From positions 2,232,001 through 2,296,000 of the forward strand of contig JAHEWK010000008.1 of the NCBI GenBank assembly GCA_020740775.1: a stretch of DNA of 64,000 nt. The letters are read 5' to 3'. The translations under genes were made by a program, and so were the position numbers. The notes beneath the pieces are model-generated. The model was not told the DNA's origin and did not search any database. It worked only from the letters and a program-made list of their open reading frames with translations. The DNA comes from Ilyonectria destructans. Lineage: Eukaryota > Ascomycota > Sordariomycetes > Hypocreales > Nectriaceae. Of this stretch, positions 45,795-57,481 are shown piece by piece; position 1 is the first letter of the stretch; the number at the start of each line of letters is the position of its first letter.

Positions 45795-48700
45795 ATGGCG
45801 CTCCCTCAACCACGACGCTGGAAAGGCCCAGATGCGATTAAATCTCGCGCCGAAGCCGGCGGCTGGCGCAGAGGTGAGCATTTAGAGAGCGACAAAGAGA
45901 CGGGTATCTGGAGGTACGACCCAAAAGTTGAATACCAGCAAGATGCAGTGCTCCGGGTATATGCGACGTAAGTATTGCACCTGCCTTTGCAATCCGCGGA
46001 TTTGGCTAATGCAACGGAGCTGGCGTTGGGATCAGTCGGATCAAGAGGAGTCTTACGAAGAGTGCGTGAAGAGGTTTCTGTGTCCTGGAGCGCCTCTGCC
46101 GCAAATGCACGAACTCAAATGTTTCTGGCGGTTTTACCAGAAGCAGTCTAAGGGTCTGCTCTGCAAGCACCCTACTGTTGATACCCTTAAGAACAGAATG
46201 AAGCAGCTCAACGGCGGACTTCATCGATACACGAAGCAACGCTTGGAGGGAACGACCGTCTCCGAGATCAATCATGTATTGTCCCTGAACATCCAAGGTC
46301 ATCTCACGCTAATATCGAATGTAGTTCTTGAAAAGGCTTATGCCATATGAGGACGGTAGCGAAACCCGAGACGTTCACAGGCCGAAATACAACTTCAAAC
46401 CGCCAGACCTAAAACGGCTGCTCAATTCATTGTGGAATAAGCCAGACCTTCATTACATCCACGAGAGAGACAGAATACAATTCCACCTGAAGTTGATCTG
46501 GTTTGCTTCTACTGGGGGTAGGATCGGCGGTCTTCTCAAGAAAGGAATACCCTACAAGGTAACAAGATACGAAAGCATTCATACCTCACACCGCTGACTT
46601 TGAAGGACATTCACCTCGTCCTTCGACGGACAGACGCAGGCGAGCCTTATTTCATTTACCAGCTTGACCAACGCTATTACAAAAACAATCCAGATCCAAA
46701 AAACAAAACGTGAGTCCGCATCGCCCATTCCATCTAGCAAATACTCATTGTGTGCAGGCAAGGCAATGCTGAAACGGACTACCCTGTCCTTCTCTTGGAC
46801 TCCGTGTCTCTGATTCTCACTCTTGCTATCGCCGATGACGCACTTAGCCTCAAAGACCTGACGGCAATGCTAAGAGGTAAAGGCGAAGGTCCAGTGGATT
46901 GGAACGAACATGCTCTCGATGTACCCATCTGCCGACACATTCATCGCAACGGAGATGTCGATCCCAACGAATCAATGCACGAGGACAGGCTCAGGCAAAT
47001 CTTGTCGCAGCTCCTGGAGAAAGAGGCGTATGTCGGAGTAGCCCCCAGGATACATAGTATCCGCCGAGAAGTTGGAAGACAGCTGGATAGTAAGTGCTAT
47101 TTCCTTCACATATCCATTCGCGCTCACAACAAGCAGAACTCTACACACCGGTGGAACGGAGTCAACACGTAGGACAGGCCGACCTTAATGTCTGGGGTCG
47201 AAGCTACGTCGCGGCTGTTTCTTCCTGTGACGGTTTACGGGCATTTCTCCGTGAGAAAACGAATCACGAGGCCGTCGAATATTTCCAGGGCATCGAGCGA
47301 TTCCGCCAGCCTGGTCTTCCAACCACGCTCCCTGCCGCTCGGAGAGACCAATTACGGCAACAAGCCAAACAAGAACCGCACACTCCTTTCAGGAAACTGG
47401 AGCAGATGGCATTGAAGGCATACCAACAGGATTGTCTGCGACAGCTGAGGCAGGACAGTCTCTTCGGACGCGGCCGCCAACAGGCATGTGGCACAGATCC
47501 GGATCTGTTGAACTCGATTATGCCTGAGAAGGGTCAAGTCGCCAAGATGATGGCACGAACCACGCCTTTAAGCGTCGAGGAACGACTCTTGGCGATCTGT
47601 TGCATGGTCTCCTTAGCTACCTCCTATCAAGGCGTCTTCTATCGTCCCGGCGAGGAGCCTTGTGATGGTCGGTGTCCATACTGCCAAACGGCACTGAACA
47701 GGTGAGTATTAGTTGATGTCATGGAACACGAAGACTAATAATGTGTGCAGCATCAAAACGAAGCGAAGTAGGTCAAACCACATTCACCGCTGCCGGAGAA
47801 AAGCGGTAGCTAAGAACTTGGGTGTCCTTCAATCCAAGCTAAAGTTTTGCTATTTCTGCATGGACTTTCGTAAGGACAATGAGTGGGAAGATGATTGCCA
47901 GTGTCATCTTTTAACGTCATGGAAACGGTACGGCGCAATTACCTACCGGTCCACCCAGATTCGTCCAGCTTTCTGTTTACTCTGCAAACAATCAGAACAC
48001 CTGCCGGCAGGGACGAGAATGCAATATTGGGATACAGACGCCGAAGCAATACGCCACATGGAGGAGGAGCACGACTGGCCATGGTCCTGTCGTGAATGCA
48101 ACTTTGCGGCTGATAATGCAGACGCATGTTATCATCATCTCCATGATTCCCATGGATATCTACTTGGCGAAAAGCGGAGGTTTGGATCTGCCAATTCTGG
48201 AGACCTTCTCTCTTGCAAAGATGCCACTTCAAACGACTCTCACGGATCGCCCGGAGTCGAGTCGGACGACTGGATGTCAGAGTACATCGAATATCCACAC
48301 AGTCCCTCAGAGTCACCTGTAACTGATGTCAGTGCGAGCGGGACAGCATCGTGCATTTCACCCTCTTTGTTGTGCTCGCCAGAGACCTTTGGCCGCAATG
48401 AACAAGGCGGCGTTGATGGGTCGACATCGGACGAAGAGGTCAAGTGTCTCGACAACAAAACCCCCCGGAAGGTCCAGGTCGGCTGGAAGCCCGAGATTGA
48501 CCTTGTTCAGGTTAAGGTCTTCCAGGCTGGGAGCTCGCCAGAGATACAGGATTGCGGTCTTCCAGATGCCTCGTCCTTGGATCCACTTCTCGGCCGCCCG
48601 GCCATGGCGCTAGCAGAGGTTCTTGATCTGGCTTTCACTGCCAGGTCATCGCTATCATTACTGAGCACTCGCCCTTCGGACGTTTTGCTGTCAGATGCGT

Positions 48701-49392
48701 TCGCCGGAAGCCCACTGACCATGGAGACCTCTTCTGATGAAGACCTTGGTGAAGGCATGTTGGGCGGTTCTCTGCACACTTCTTCGACTGGTGAGACAGT
48801 TTTCATGCCTCCTCCGCCGGACAGCAGCGTACCAACAGTCACGGTAACAGACATAAGTTCGACAAGCTCCGAATCATCCCCATGCAGTCCGTCGTTCCGC
48901 CCTGCTGCGCCTCCGGCGCCGCGGACAACAGCCCCTCGTGCTACTGGAATCACTGGCTCGACGGTACCAGGCCCAGTTTCCCCAGGAGGGAAGAAACGTC
49001 GGATCAGATTCACTACGGCATCATGCAATCGGAACGAGGATGGTGTCGACGCTGAGGATGGTGTCGGCGCTGAGGCCGTTCAGGCTCCCCCGCGAAAAAA
49101 GTGTCGGATCATCTTGAAGACAAAACCACGGATCCCAAGTGGGGATGAGCATGTCGGTGATGCTAAAGCTGTTCAAGCCCCTCCGCGGGGAAAGCGTCAG
49201 AACAAGCAAACCAAGGTTGCAAAGCCCACCAATAAGCGGATCATCTTGAACAAACAGGCCAAGGGTACAGAGCCCATGCATGCCATCTTGGACAAACAAA
49301 CTCAAGTTGCAGAGCCCACCAAGACGCGCATAATTATCAAGACTGGTTCACGGAGGTTGCACAAGAGATCGTGGATAGGCGGGGATAGCTGA
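45795..49392 (+). CDS. DUF3435 tyrosine-recombinase-like protein with zinc fingers
   Basis: Seven exons (45795-45967, 46020-46275, 46325-46558, 46606-46709, 46758-47089, 47137-47701, 47751-49392) splice in frame to 1101 aa, with GT/AG and CTAAT or CTGAC branch sites throughout. The middle matches DUF3435: FHLKLIWFASTGGRIGGLLK, DIHLVLRR, YFIYQLDQRYYKNN and LTLAIADDAL. Then comes ERSQHVGQADLNVWGRSY, where R374, H377 and Y390 are the likely catalytic-region residues by position. Downstream are Cys/His clusters (CDGRCPYC, CYFC, CLLC...H, and a CRECNFAADNADACYHHLHD C2H2-type finger), then a long Ser/Pro-rich tail. DUF3435 proteins include the captains that move Starship elements. Integrity argues for function or recent arrival. 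A domesticated relative is the alternative. Confidence 0.8.
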
Positions 49393-49446
49393 GTGGGGGT
49401 CTGGACAAGCCTTGTAAATACACTGCCTACTTATGCCTCATGTTCT

Positions 49447-49698
49447 TCAACTATAAAGTCCAGCAACTTCCCTTTGCCAGTGGTCTTTACTTTGTCTACA
49501 TAGCTCAAAACAGATGCCCTCTCCAACTTTGCTGGTCTGGATGTGACCTTTTCCACTCGGTCCGACCATAGGGGCTAGTTTGTCATTAATGAAGCGAAGA
49601 AGTTGTCCAATGTGGTGGCTCAACTCCCGTACCTCAACCAGCTGTCCATCGCTCCACTGCCATTGTTGTGTGGTAATGTGCATCGATCGTTCGGCCAA
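49447..49698 (-). pseudogene. Possible gene fragment
   Basis: A reverse frame of about 80 codons is protein-like (HITTQQWQWSDGQLVEVREL, then LAPMVGPSGKGHIQTSKVGE and ELCRQSK) and ends in a normal stop. Its upstream part is truncated exactly where repeat copy 1 begins (49691), suggesting a gene cut by the duplication. Family not recognised. Confidence 0.3.
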
Positions 49699-50354
49699 GC
49701 TCTTTGCACAGTATAAGAATCAATGCCTGGAGATCGCTTTTCGATGCCGCTATCGCAGGCATATCACTTAGAAGCTCTGGTGATAGCTGTTTCGGCGATG
49801 CCATCTTCAGAAAGCAAGGAGATAAGCGGGCCGGTTGACTGGTGACTGGATCGTACTAGATTGGCGCATGGTTGATGACGCAAGTGACGAAGCAGCACAG
49901 TGTTGTGACGCCGAAGGCTCATGGGACCTCCCTGATTAAGCAGATCCTGTCACGTGTAAGATTGGAGACGGGAAACGGAGCAACGCAAAAGAGTCGCGTG
50001 GATCAAAGAAGAGAGTGCGGCTGCTGACCGGAGGGTACAAGACCTGGAGGGGTGGCAGAAGTCGTCTCCTCGAAGAGAGATAGGTTGACTGAACTCCACC
50101 CCACTCGCCAAGGACACCCCTCACGTAGGTTTAATAAAAGACGAAATATGTCGGCCAATGAGATGGTGGAGAGAGTCATCTGCACTCCGCTCAATTCACA
50201 CTGGGGGTGAAATGCATCAACCAATAAGATGTGTCAACCAATAAGATACATCAGCCAATGAAAAGTTTGCCTTTTGCTTGGTGGACACCAGCTTGCCACA
50301 CGCCTCTGCTGACACCTCCAGCAGCATTCTCCACCCGGAATTGAACTTCCCTCC
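49691..50354 (+). repeat. Duplicated segment, copy 1
   Basis: Direct copy of 53161-54104. The first ~190 bases are about 97% identical (six differences seen); similarity drops toward the end, with small indels, but is clear until 50354. The unit contains CCAAT-rich motifs (CCAATGAGAT, CCAATAAGAT, CCAATGAAAAG), like promoter DNA. It ends 278 bases before the ATG of the DUF7924 gene at 50632. Confidence 0.88.
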
Positions 50355-50631
50355 TCGCCAACTTTCGCAATTGTGGGCCATACGAACTACCCCGCAGGAG
50401 CTGCTCACAGCCAATCAACAGTAGCCGACCCACATCTTGCCGCCTGGCTATTTGCAAGCGCCCTGCTAAAAAAAGATCTTTTGCCCAAAACGAATCTCTC
50501 CAACTGCATTCAACGAAACCCACGACTTTACGGCTCTCAGCGGGCCATTCTGTCGGCCAGTCTAAGTGCCGATATATATCTAGATATATAGAAAACTCAT
50601 CCGTCCTGCACGCGTCAGTACGTCCTCTGCC

Positions 50632-52740
50632 ATGAACGGTAGAGTTACCAAGGCGCAGACCCGCCGCTCTCTTGCGACACCATCCAAGGCCGTGCAAGCG
50701 AAGCTGCTGGACGCTGCTGCAGACAAGAGTGCAGGTCAGTCATCAATAAGTTTCGTGGAAGCGGACGATTATTAACTTATCAAGTACAGAGCTTCCGCGG
50801 AGCCACCGAGAGCAGTCTCCAGTGAACAAGGGCCTCACCCAAGACGCGGCGCCCGTGCCGACGGCGAAGAGGCAACTCGACGCGACACCCGAGAGCGATC
50901 CGTTGTCGGCGAAGAGAGCCCGACTGACGCAAACGGACGCGCAACAGCCTAGAGTCGAGAAAGCAGAACAGACGGACAAGGTATGCAGGCATTCCCTGAC
51001 GCAAGCCAACGACTAACAGAGGGGATGGCGTAGACTCTACAACAGCCAGAGCCTAGGTATCCCAAGCAGCCATACGCCTCGTTCCTCAAGGACTTCGTCG
51101 ACCCAACCCATCCGCATCCCCGTCCCGAGTCTCTCCACACCTTTGTTTCCGAGTGGCTTGAGTCTGTCGGATCAGACCGAGACAGACGCTGCCGGTCGGC
51201 TAGCCATCTACACCGTTCAGACGACGACCCATTCCCGAGGCAGCTCACGAGATCGGCGCCGGAGATGAGTCACACACGGGATGCCGACGGGTTTGTCGTG
51301 CCGCCGACGCCGGCTTCCACCAGATCGCGCGCATCCCGAACAGGATCGCGTGCATCCCGAGCAGATTCAGAGGACTCCAACCGATCCTCGGCTTCCAGCA
51401 CAGCCAACGTTTGCAATCGACGGTACCGCCAGAACAACTTGGCACTCAACAATATCTACATCCAACACCCTGCTGCCCCGTTGCTAGACGTCGTATCCAG
51501 CCACGTTGACAACACAGTGCGCGCAAAGCGGGATTCGCCCGAGCTGTCGTCCGACGAATTGAAGCAGGCCAAGTACCGGCTGGGTGCACTCGAGGATGGG
51601 TGCGATGAGGACGACGTGGTGGTCTTCCTTAATGATATAATATTTCCCGACCCTAAAACCGATGCGACATACGGGCCTGCTACAGGTTTGGCGAGCGGCT
51701 CCGGCGCTCTTATGTCGCGACATCTCGTTCCCGTCAATCCTGAGAGTATGCACAGGGTTACTCAACCCAAACCGGACAAGTTATATGGGTACTCATGGAA
51801 AGTCAATCAGGCTTTCACACAGTCGCAACTCCTAGCTCAACAGATGCTTCATCCAAGAAACCCAGACTATCCTGCGGCAACATCAAACGGCCTTCGGTTT
51901 CCTTTCTTCGCCATCGAATTCAAAGCTGCCGGGGGTACTCGTGGTGACCTCTGGGTTGCTGCGAACCAATGCGCGGGTGCTTCGTCGGCTTGCCTCAACG
52001 CTGTTGGCCAGCTGATCACTGTGCTTCAAGAGCATCGGAACGTGCCACGTGTCGATAACATTTCCTATTGCATTGCTGTGGACAACAAAGTTGCTGAACT
52101 ATATGTCTCGTGGAAGGAAGATAGTTCAAGCTATTATCTCCAACGGGTTGATTCCTTCCTGCTATCAAGGTCAGAGGATCTTCAGAACTTTCGCAAACAG
52201 GTGCGAAACATTCTCGATTGGGGAAAGGACGCCCGCTTAACGCAGATTGGGGACGCCTTGGATATAATCCTTAAGGAAAACAGGAAGAGCTCTTCCGAGG
52301 CGGCGAAGTCTCGCCCACCACCGTCTGATAGTTCCGTGGCCAGCGGCAAACAAAAAGCATCATCGCGCAGAAATAAAAACAGATCCGACAATTCACAGGC
52401 CCAAACACGTGCAATAGACGGGCCTTACCAGAGATTGGATGAGGCGGCTTCACAAGACGTCCGTGGCGGCCAACCTTCCCACCGTCATCAACAGCAGAGC
52501 TTCGTCGACGCTGACGACTACACATCCCAAGGCGCTGGCGAGCACGGTCACCGGCCGAGCTCCCATCGCCACAAAAGCAATAGCCCGGCAACGCCGTCCT
52601 ACGTGCCGACACCTCCACGATTGTCTGGGGAGCGTCGTGAGTCAATTCGCTCTTCGCCATCCCGGGATGATTCCGCAAACAGCACCGCCCAGAAACACAC
52701 TAGGTTGTCTTGTGGAACCATAGTACAGTATTGGGAGTAG
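50632..52740 (+). CDS. DUF7924 protein (PD-(D/E)XK-like fold)
   Basis: Three exons join in frame (introns near 50734-50788 and 50981-51034) to about 666 aa. The first ~210 residues are basic, Ser/Pro rich and disordered. The conserved core (about 330-480) reads PKPDKLYGYS, then AFTQSQ, then RFPFFAIEFKAAGG with E393 and K395, then DLWVAANQCAGASSACLNAVG. This is the signature I associate with fungal DUF7924, whose D...ExK arrangement matches PD-(D/E)XK nuclease-type folds (D346, E393, K395 candidate triad). The C-terminal ~170 residues are low complexity, His/Ser/Arg rich. Biological role is unknown. It is flanked by the two copies of the duplicated segment, copy 1 forming its upstream region. 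Confidence 0.78.
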
Positions 52741-53160
52741 CATGCCACAAAACGCAGGTACTTCCACCAACACATGGATGGAACTATACCTGGGCAAAGG
52801 ATGAGTGAAAGCCATACTAAAATTAGGAGTCGTAAGATTAGGAAACGAGGATTTAGGATACTGATGGTTATCTCGGATGATGTAATTATATCGCGTATTT
52901 CGTCGCCAGATTTCTCTATATCGTGTAGGAAAGCAAGTATAGTCTCTCACATCCTCGTCATACTCCACCGATTTCTAGGCTCTGACTTACCCTTTTTCTC
53001 TTCCACCGCAGCTTCTTACGCCTGGTTGTGCTGAACTACCGTGATGCAAACTGAGCCTGAGCAGCCAGCAGGGTACGGAGCGGCAGGCAGCGGGGAAGGC
53101 CAAGGCCCTGCTTTACTCTACAGGGGGCGGCAACCGTCCGCCACCATCCTAGCGAACTCA

Positions 53161-54104
53161 TCGGCCAAGCTCTTTGCACAGTATAAGAATCAATGCCTGG
53201 AGATCGCTTTTCGATGCCGCTATGGCAAGCGTATCACTTAGAAGCTCTGGTGATAGCTGTTTCGGCGATGCCATCTTCAGAAAGCAAGGAGCTAAGCGAG
53301 CCGGTTGACTGGTGACTGGGTCGTACTAGATTGGCGCATGGTTGATGATGTTGGATACGCAATTTGCTATATGCAATAGCAGAAGTAATTGATCAAATGA
53401 TGTAAATTGAGAAGGTTGTTCCTCCATTGATTAAGGGTCATAGGGGTCCTATTTTATCCTCAAAGGGATCTAGATCAGGGTGTCAAAGGGAGACGGATCA
53501 GGCGTTGTTATGATGCCGGATCCGGCTTATTACCAGATCCGGCGTTCCGGACCAGGCTGTCCGGATCCGGCAGGTTATGCCGCCACACGAGGTCTCAATC
53601 TAACAGATGACGCAAGTGACGAAGCAGCACAGTGTTGTGAAGCCGAAGGCTCATGGGACCTGCCTGACTAAGCAAATCCTGTCACGTGTAGAATTGGAGA
53701 CGGGAAACGGAGAAACAAAAACGAGTCGTGTGGACCAAAGACCACAGAGAGCGGCTGCTCAACTGACCCGAAGGGTACAGGATCTGGAGGGGTGGCAGAA
53801 GTCATCTCCTCGAAGAGAGACTGAACTCCACCCCACTCGCCAAGGGAATGGCACCCCTTCACGTAGGTCTAATAAAAGACAAAATGCATCGACCAGTGAG
53901 ATGCTGGGGAGAGTGCGTTTAGCTGATCTGCACCCCGCTCGACACACACTGGAGGTGAAATGTATCAACCAATGAGATGTACCAGCCAATCAGATGCATC
54001 AGCCAATAAAAAGTCTGCCTTTTGCTTGGTGGACACCTGCTCTCCTCACGCCTCTGCTGACACCTGCAGCAGCATTCTCCACCCGGACTTGAATCCTCCC
54101 TCCT
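53161..54104 (+). repeat. Duplicated segment, copy 2, with LTR insertion
   Basis: Same unit as 49691-50354 in direct orientation, about 682 bases once the 257-base LTR and its target duplication are removed. It ends 74 bases before the ATG of the methyltransferase gene at 54178, so both copies sit immediately upstream of a plus-strand gene. The solo LTR is absent from copy 1, so it inserted after the duplication. Confidence 0.88.
53349..53605. mobile_element. Solo LTR with 5-bp target duplication
   Basis: A 257-base insertion relative to copy 1 starts TGTTGGAT and ends ATCTAACA, the short TG...CA inverted termini of retrotransposon LTRs. GATGA flanks it at 53344-53348 and 53606-53610, while copy 1 has a single GATGA at the matching point. 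No internal retroelement genes remain, so this is a solo LTR left by recombination. Orientation and superfamily are not determinable. Confidence 0.88.
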
Positions 54105-54177
54105 GGATTCGACAAAGCGATCTGAAACACCTCAGTCTTCCGCCAGTCCTCATTTCGGCGTGGGCCCTCCCGAAGTC

Positions 54178-55460
54178 ATGTCTTCGCCAGACAGGTGTGT
54201 CCTACGTACACAAATGATTTGGATACCAACGAGACTCACATATTCGATTTCCACTTCAGCATAACTGAGCCCGAAGGGAGATACCTCGACGATGGCTACT
54301 GGAAATATGGCCGCTTCTACGGCTCTTGGCTGCCCGGCAAATATTTATTTCCTATTGATTCAGTGAGTTAATGCTTGTTATGTCAGTACTGGAGTTATCT
54401 GGGCATTCTAATCAATACCACCTAGGAGGAGTTGGATCGCATGGATCTATTCCACAAAGTGTTCCTTGTCGCTCGAGGCAACAAGCTATTCCATGCTCCC
54501 GTCACGCGGCAAAACCCCAGAATCATGGATCTGGGCACCGGAACTGGCATCTGGGCCATCAACGTGGCAGAAGAGTGCATCCTCGCATTACCGAACGAAC
54601 CCCTGGCCAACATTTGCTAATATATGACAGCTGGTTCCCTGACGCTCGGATCATGGCTGTAGATTTGAACAAGATTCAGCCCGCACTGTATGTCTTGGGA
54701 GAATTTGCTATGAATTATAGATTAATGTGTCTAGGATTCCCGTCGGAGTAATACCGAAGCAATACGATATAGAAGACCCAATATGGAGTCCGCTGCTGGC
54801 AGACTGCGATTTGATCCATATACGGATGTTGCTCGGGAGCATTCGGACAGATCTATGGCCCCAGCTCTATCGCAAAGTCTTTGAGTAGGTACAACGGTGG
54901 CCACAGTTATCGCTCGTTCTAAACCATAAGCAGGCATTTAACACCAGGCCTTGGCCATATAGAACATGTTGAAATTGATTGGACCCCGAGATGGGACGAC
55001 GATGAGAAGAAACCTGCGAACTCCTCATTCCAACAATGGTCTCAGCTTTTTCTTGCTAGCATGGACCAGTTCAACCGCAGCGCGAGAGTTACCCCTAGGG
55101 AAACTCGACAAATGATTGAGGCCGCAGGGTTTACCAATGTCAAGCAAGAGGTTATTCAAGCCTTCGTGTGCCCTTGGTCTCCTGATTGGCGCAAACGAGA
55201 GATTGCACGCTGGTTCAACCTCGCTTTGAGCCTCAGCCTCGAGTCCCTGAGTATGATGCCGCTGATTGAGAAACAGGGTCTGAAGTGCGAAGAAGTTTGT
55301 GAGCTATGTGCGAGAGTCAAACGTGAGATCTGTACTTCGGGATACCACACCTACTGCAACATGTGAGCTCGCCGCGCATGATAGGCAGTCGGCCTAGCCG
55401 ATCCAGATCGCATGCTAACCGCTTTGCAGATATGTCTGGACGGCGACAAAGCCAGAATGA
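54178..55460 (+). CDS. LaeA-like SAM-dependent methyltransferase
   Basis: Seven exons; the first encodes only MSSPD before a GTGTGT-started intron, and all six introns join in frame to a TGA at 55460; about 313 aa. Hallmarks: an early [24 protein letters not shown] segment, motif [17 protein letters not shown] (SAM binding), [29 protein letters not shown], and a C-terminal [13 protein letters not shown]. This is the LaeA/Llm group of putative methyltransferases, some of which regulate secondary metabolism in the nucleus; target unknown here. All splice sites look intact although it sits beside repeat copy 2, which supplies its upstream DNA. Confidence 0.85.
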
Positions 55461-56068
55461 TGCGCGCGTTGCATAGGGCAGAAAGGTGTGAACTATCAGT
55501 GTTTTCTACGGAGCATTCCATGACACCGACTATATGTCAACGGAGAGGTGCACGGTTTGCTATCACAAGCGTGAGATAACGCCTTCTTCTTGATTTACCT
55601 AAATCGTACTTATCTAACTTATCATAGGCTAACTGGCGGTATATGTGCCCTGTGCTAGAGTTTGGTGGGTGTTGGAGTTTGGTGGGTGCTGGAATTTGGT
55701 GGGTCGGGCGCCGGAGCGGTAGCGGGGCATAGGGATGCGGGGGACAAGGGCGAGATTGCGGGCACGCCATGTCCAAGAACACCGTTGTGAGGCTGAACCG
55801 TCTGAGATCCCGACCTTTGAGAAACTACGCGCCAAAATCAGCCAAGAAAAAACACGAAAGTTTCGAGATTCCATTCAATCTCCGAGGCATTAACGTCATC
55901 AACGCTCCCTTGATGAACTTGGGCAACAGTCAATCTATGGATAAGCGTGGATGAATGAGGACTTATTATATAGTACATCGACTGATTTACTAGAAGAACC
56001 ATCCTTTCCACCTCTGATAGAATTGCCAAGGCGGGTTTGCCTGTTGTAATGGTCCGATCGTGGTCTGG
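55461..56068. other. Intergenic with a short tandem repeat
   Basis: Between convergent genes. At about 55660-55708 three imperfect copies of a 16-17 base GTTGGAGTTTGGTGGGT unit occur. A 61-codon frame at 55769-55954 is basic but unrecognised and is probably not a gene. Confidence 0.45.
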
Positions 56069-57481
56069 CTAGGCCCCTGGAAGGTCCAAGGTATCGATAA
56101 TCCACTTTCGGAACGTTGAATCGACCCAGTTAGCAAGCTCGCGCACTACAGCAACAATCGTGTAGAGACCAATAAGGGTATTTGTATCCCCGACTGACAT
56201 TTCCCCGACTACTTCCAAACGATCACCTCTGTCGCAGGCGAAAAAGAGTTTCCAGTTGTGTTCAACGCTTAGAAGCAGCGGCAACGTTACGATGGTGCGC
56301 TGTCGCTGTGCACTATCCAGTGTCTTTGCTGTATCTGAATTGAAGAAGTCGTTCATACGTTGGTGCCATGCGGCAGTCCACACCCCAAGTTGTAGCCTTC
56401 CTTCTTCGGCCGACCCTGCGGCTTTCGTCTCGATGCTGACTGCGATTGTGCGAAACTGGAGCGGTGGATACGGTGTCTGGTTGATGAATTGCCTGTCCCT
56501 CGGCTGAGACCATATCTTCTTCTGGATCGATTCATCTAACCGCTTGTCCGAGTCGGAAGATACGCCATCAAGGGCGAGAACCAAGACAAAATCGATCATT
56601 TTGCTCTCCACAGAGCTTCCTGGAATATTCGTAGGAGGAAGGAACGGAGACGCAATGCGGGCCGTGGTGACTAGTTCCTTCTTGACACAGCGATGTTGTG
56701 CCAACGCGAGCTTGAGAAGCGGACCGTGGACATCCAGATTCCATGCCGCTTCAGATCGGCCGAGGCGCAGACATTCGCGAGCTTCGGCTTTTATGTCTTG
56801 AAGTGCCTGTAGTTCGGCCAAGGCAAAAGACTGAGACACCTGCCCGTCCCCCTCCTGCACCTCGTCCTCCTCACTTGTATGTCCTCCAGAGAACCACGAA
56901 TCCCTTATATTTCGGCCGATAGCTTTCGAGATCTCGTGGCGAGCCTGTGGCGGGAATATTGGTTCGTGTTCCACTGCAATATTATAGATCCGATTATATA
57001 GCAGCCGGACGTCAGAGGGCAACTGGTCAGTTGCGTTATCCTCTAAAGCAATGTAATGTATCGGCTTTTCGAGAACTTGTAAGTTCTGTGTTCTCTTGGT
57101 CGGGCTGTTTGAGCGCCTGTGGGAGGATGTTGTTGACGACGGATTGGTTGAGGAATGCGTAGATGTAGGCAGCCTGTATGGGAGGCTTGGTCGATTGTTG
57201 GAGGCATTGGACTTGGGTGTCTGATCGATGTCGTACAGTGGGGGAGGCACGTCCGTCGTCGGGCTCTCAAAGATATCATTGTCGGGCGCCCTCCGTCGTT
57301 TTCGAGGCGACCCTTCCTGGTGCATGCTTGGACCTGATGACGGAGGCGTTGTCATACCTAGAGAATTGATGTACCTTGGGGTCTCTGGCGATAGGGGCCA
57401 ACGATAGACGGAGGGGCTTTCAGCAGAAATTCCGTCCACCCAGTCCTGAATTTGTGCCAAAAAGTCTGCATGCGTGGCCAT
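56069..57481 (-). CDS. Fungal PD-(D/E)XK nuclease-like domain protein
   Basis: Uninterrupted frame of 470 aa from ATG 57481 to TAG 56069. Residues 1-135 are Ser/Pro/Thr rich with a basic KRRR cluster, likely disordered and nuclear. Residues 150-460 match the fungal PDDEXK_12-type domain: RLLYNRIYNIAVEHEPIFPP, AAWNLDVHGPLLKLALAQH, KMIDFVLVL (D297), TIAVSIETKAAG (E351, K353) and QLGVWTAAWHQRM. The D...ExK set is that of the PD-(D/E)XK superfamily, so nuclease activity is possible but not shown for this group. Together with the DUF7924 gene it makes two such folds within 7 kb. Confidence 0.82.
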   Translation of the reverse strand: MATHADFLAQIQDWVDGISAESPSVYRWPLSPETPRYINSLGMTTPPSSGPSMHQEGSPRKRRRAPDNDIFESPTTDVPPPLYDIDQTPKSNASNNRPSLPYRLPTSTHSSTNPSSTTSSHRRSNSPTKRTQNLQVLEKPIHYIALEDNATDQLPSDVRLLYNRIYNIAVEHEPIFPPQARHEISKAIGRNIRDSWFSGGHTSEEDEVQEGDGQVSQSFALAELQALQDIKAEARECLRLGRSEAAWNLDVHGPLLKLALAQHRCVKKELVTTARIASPFLPPTNIPGSSVESKMIDFVLVLALDGVSSDSDKRLDESIQKKIWSQPRDRQFINQTPYPPLQFRTIAVSIETKAAGSAEEGRLQLGVWTAAWHQRMNDFFNSDTAKTLDSAQRQRTIVTLPLLLSVEHNWKLFFACDRGDRLEVVGEMSVGDTNTLIGLYTIVAVVRELANWVDSTFRKWIIDTLDLPGA

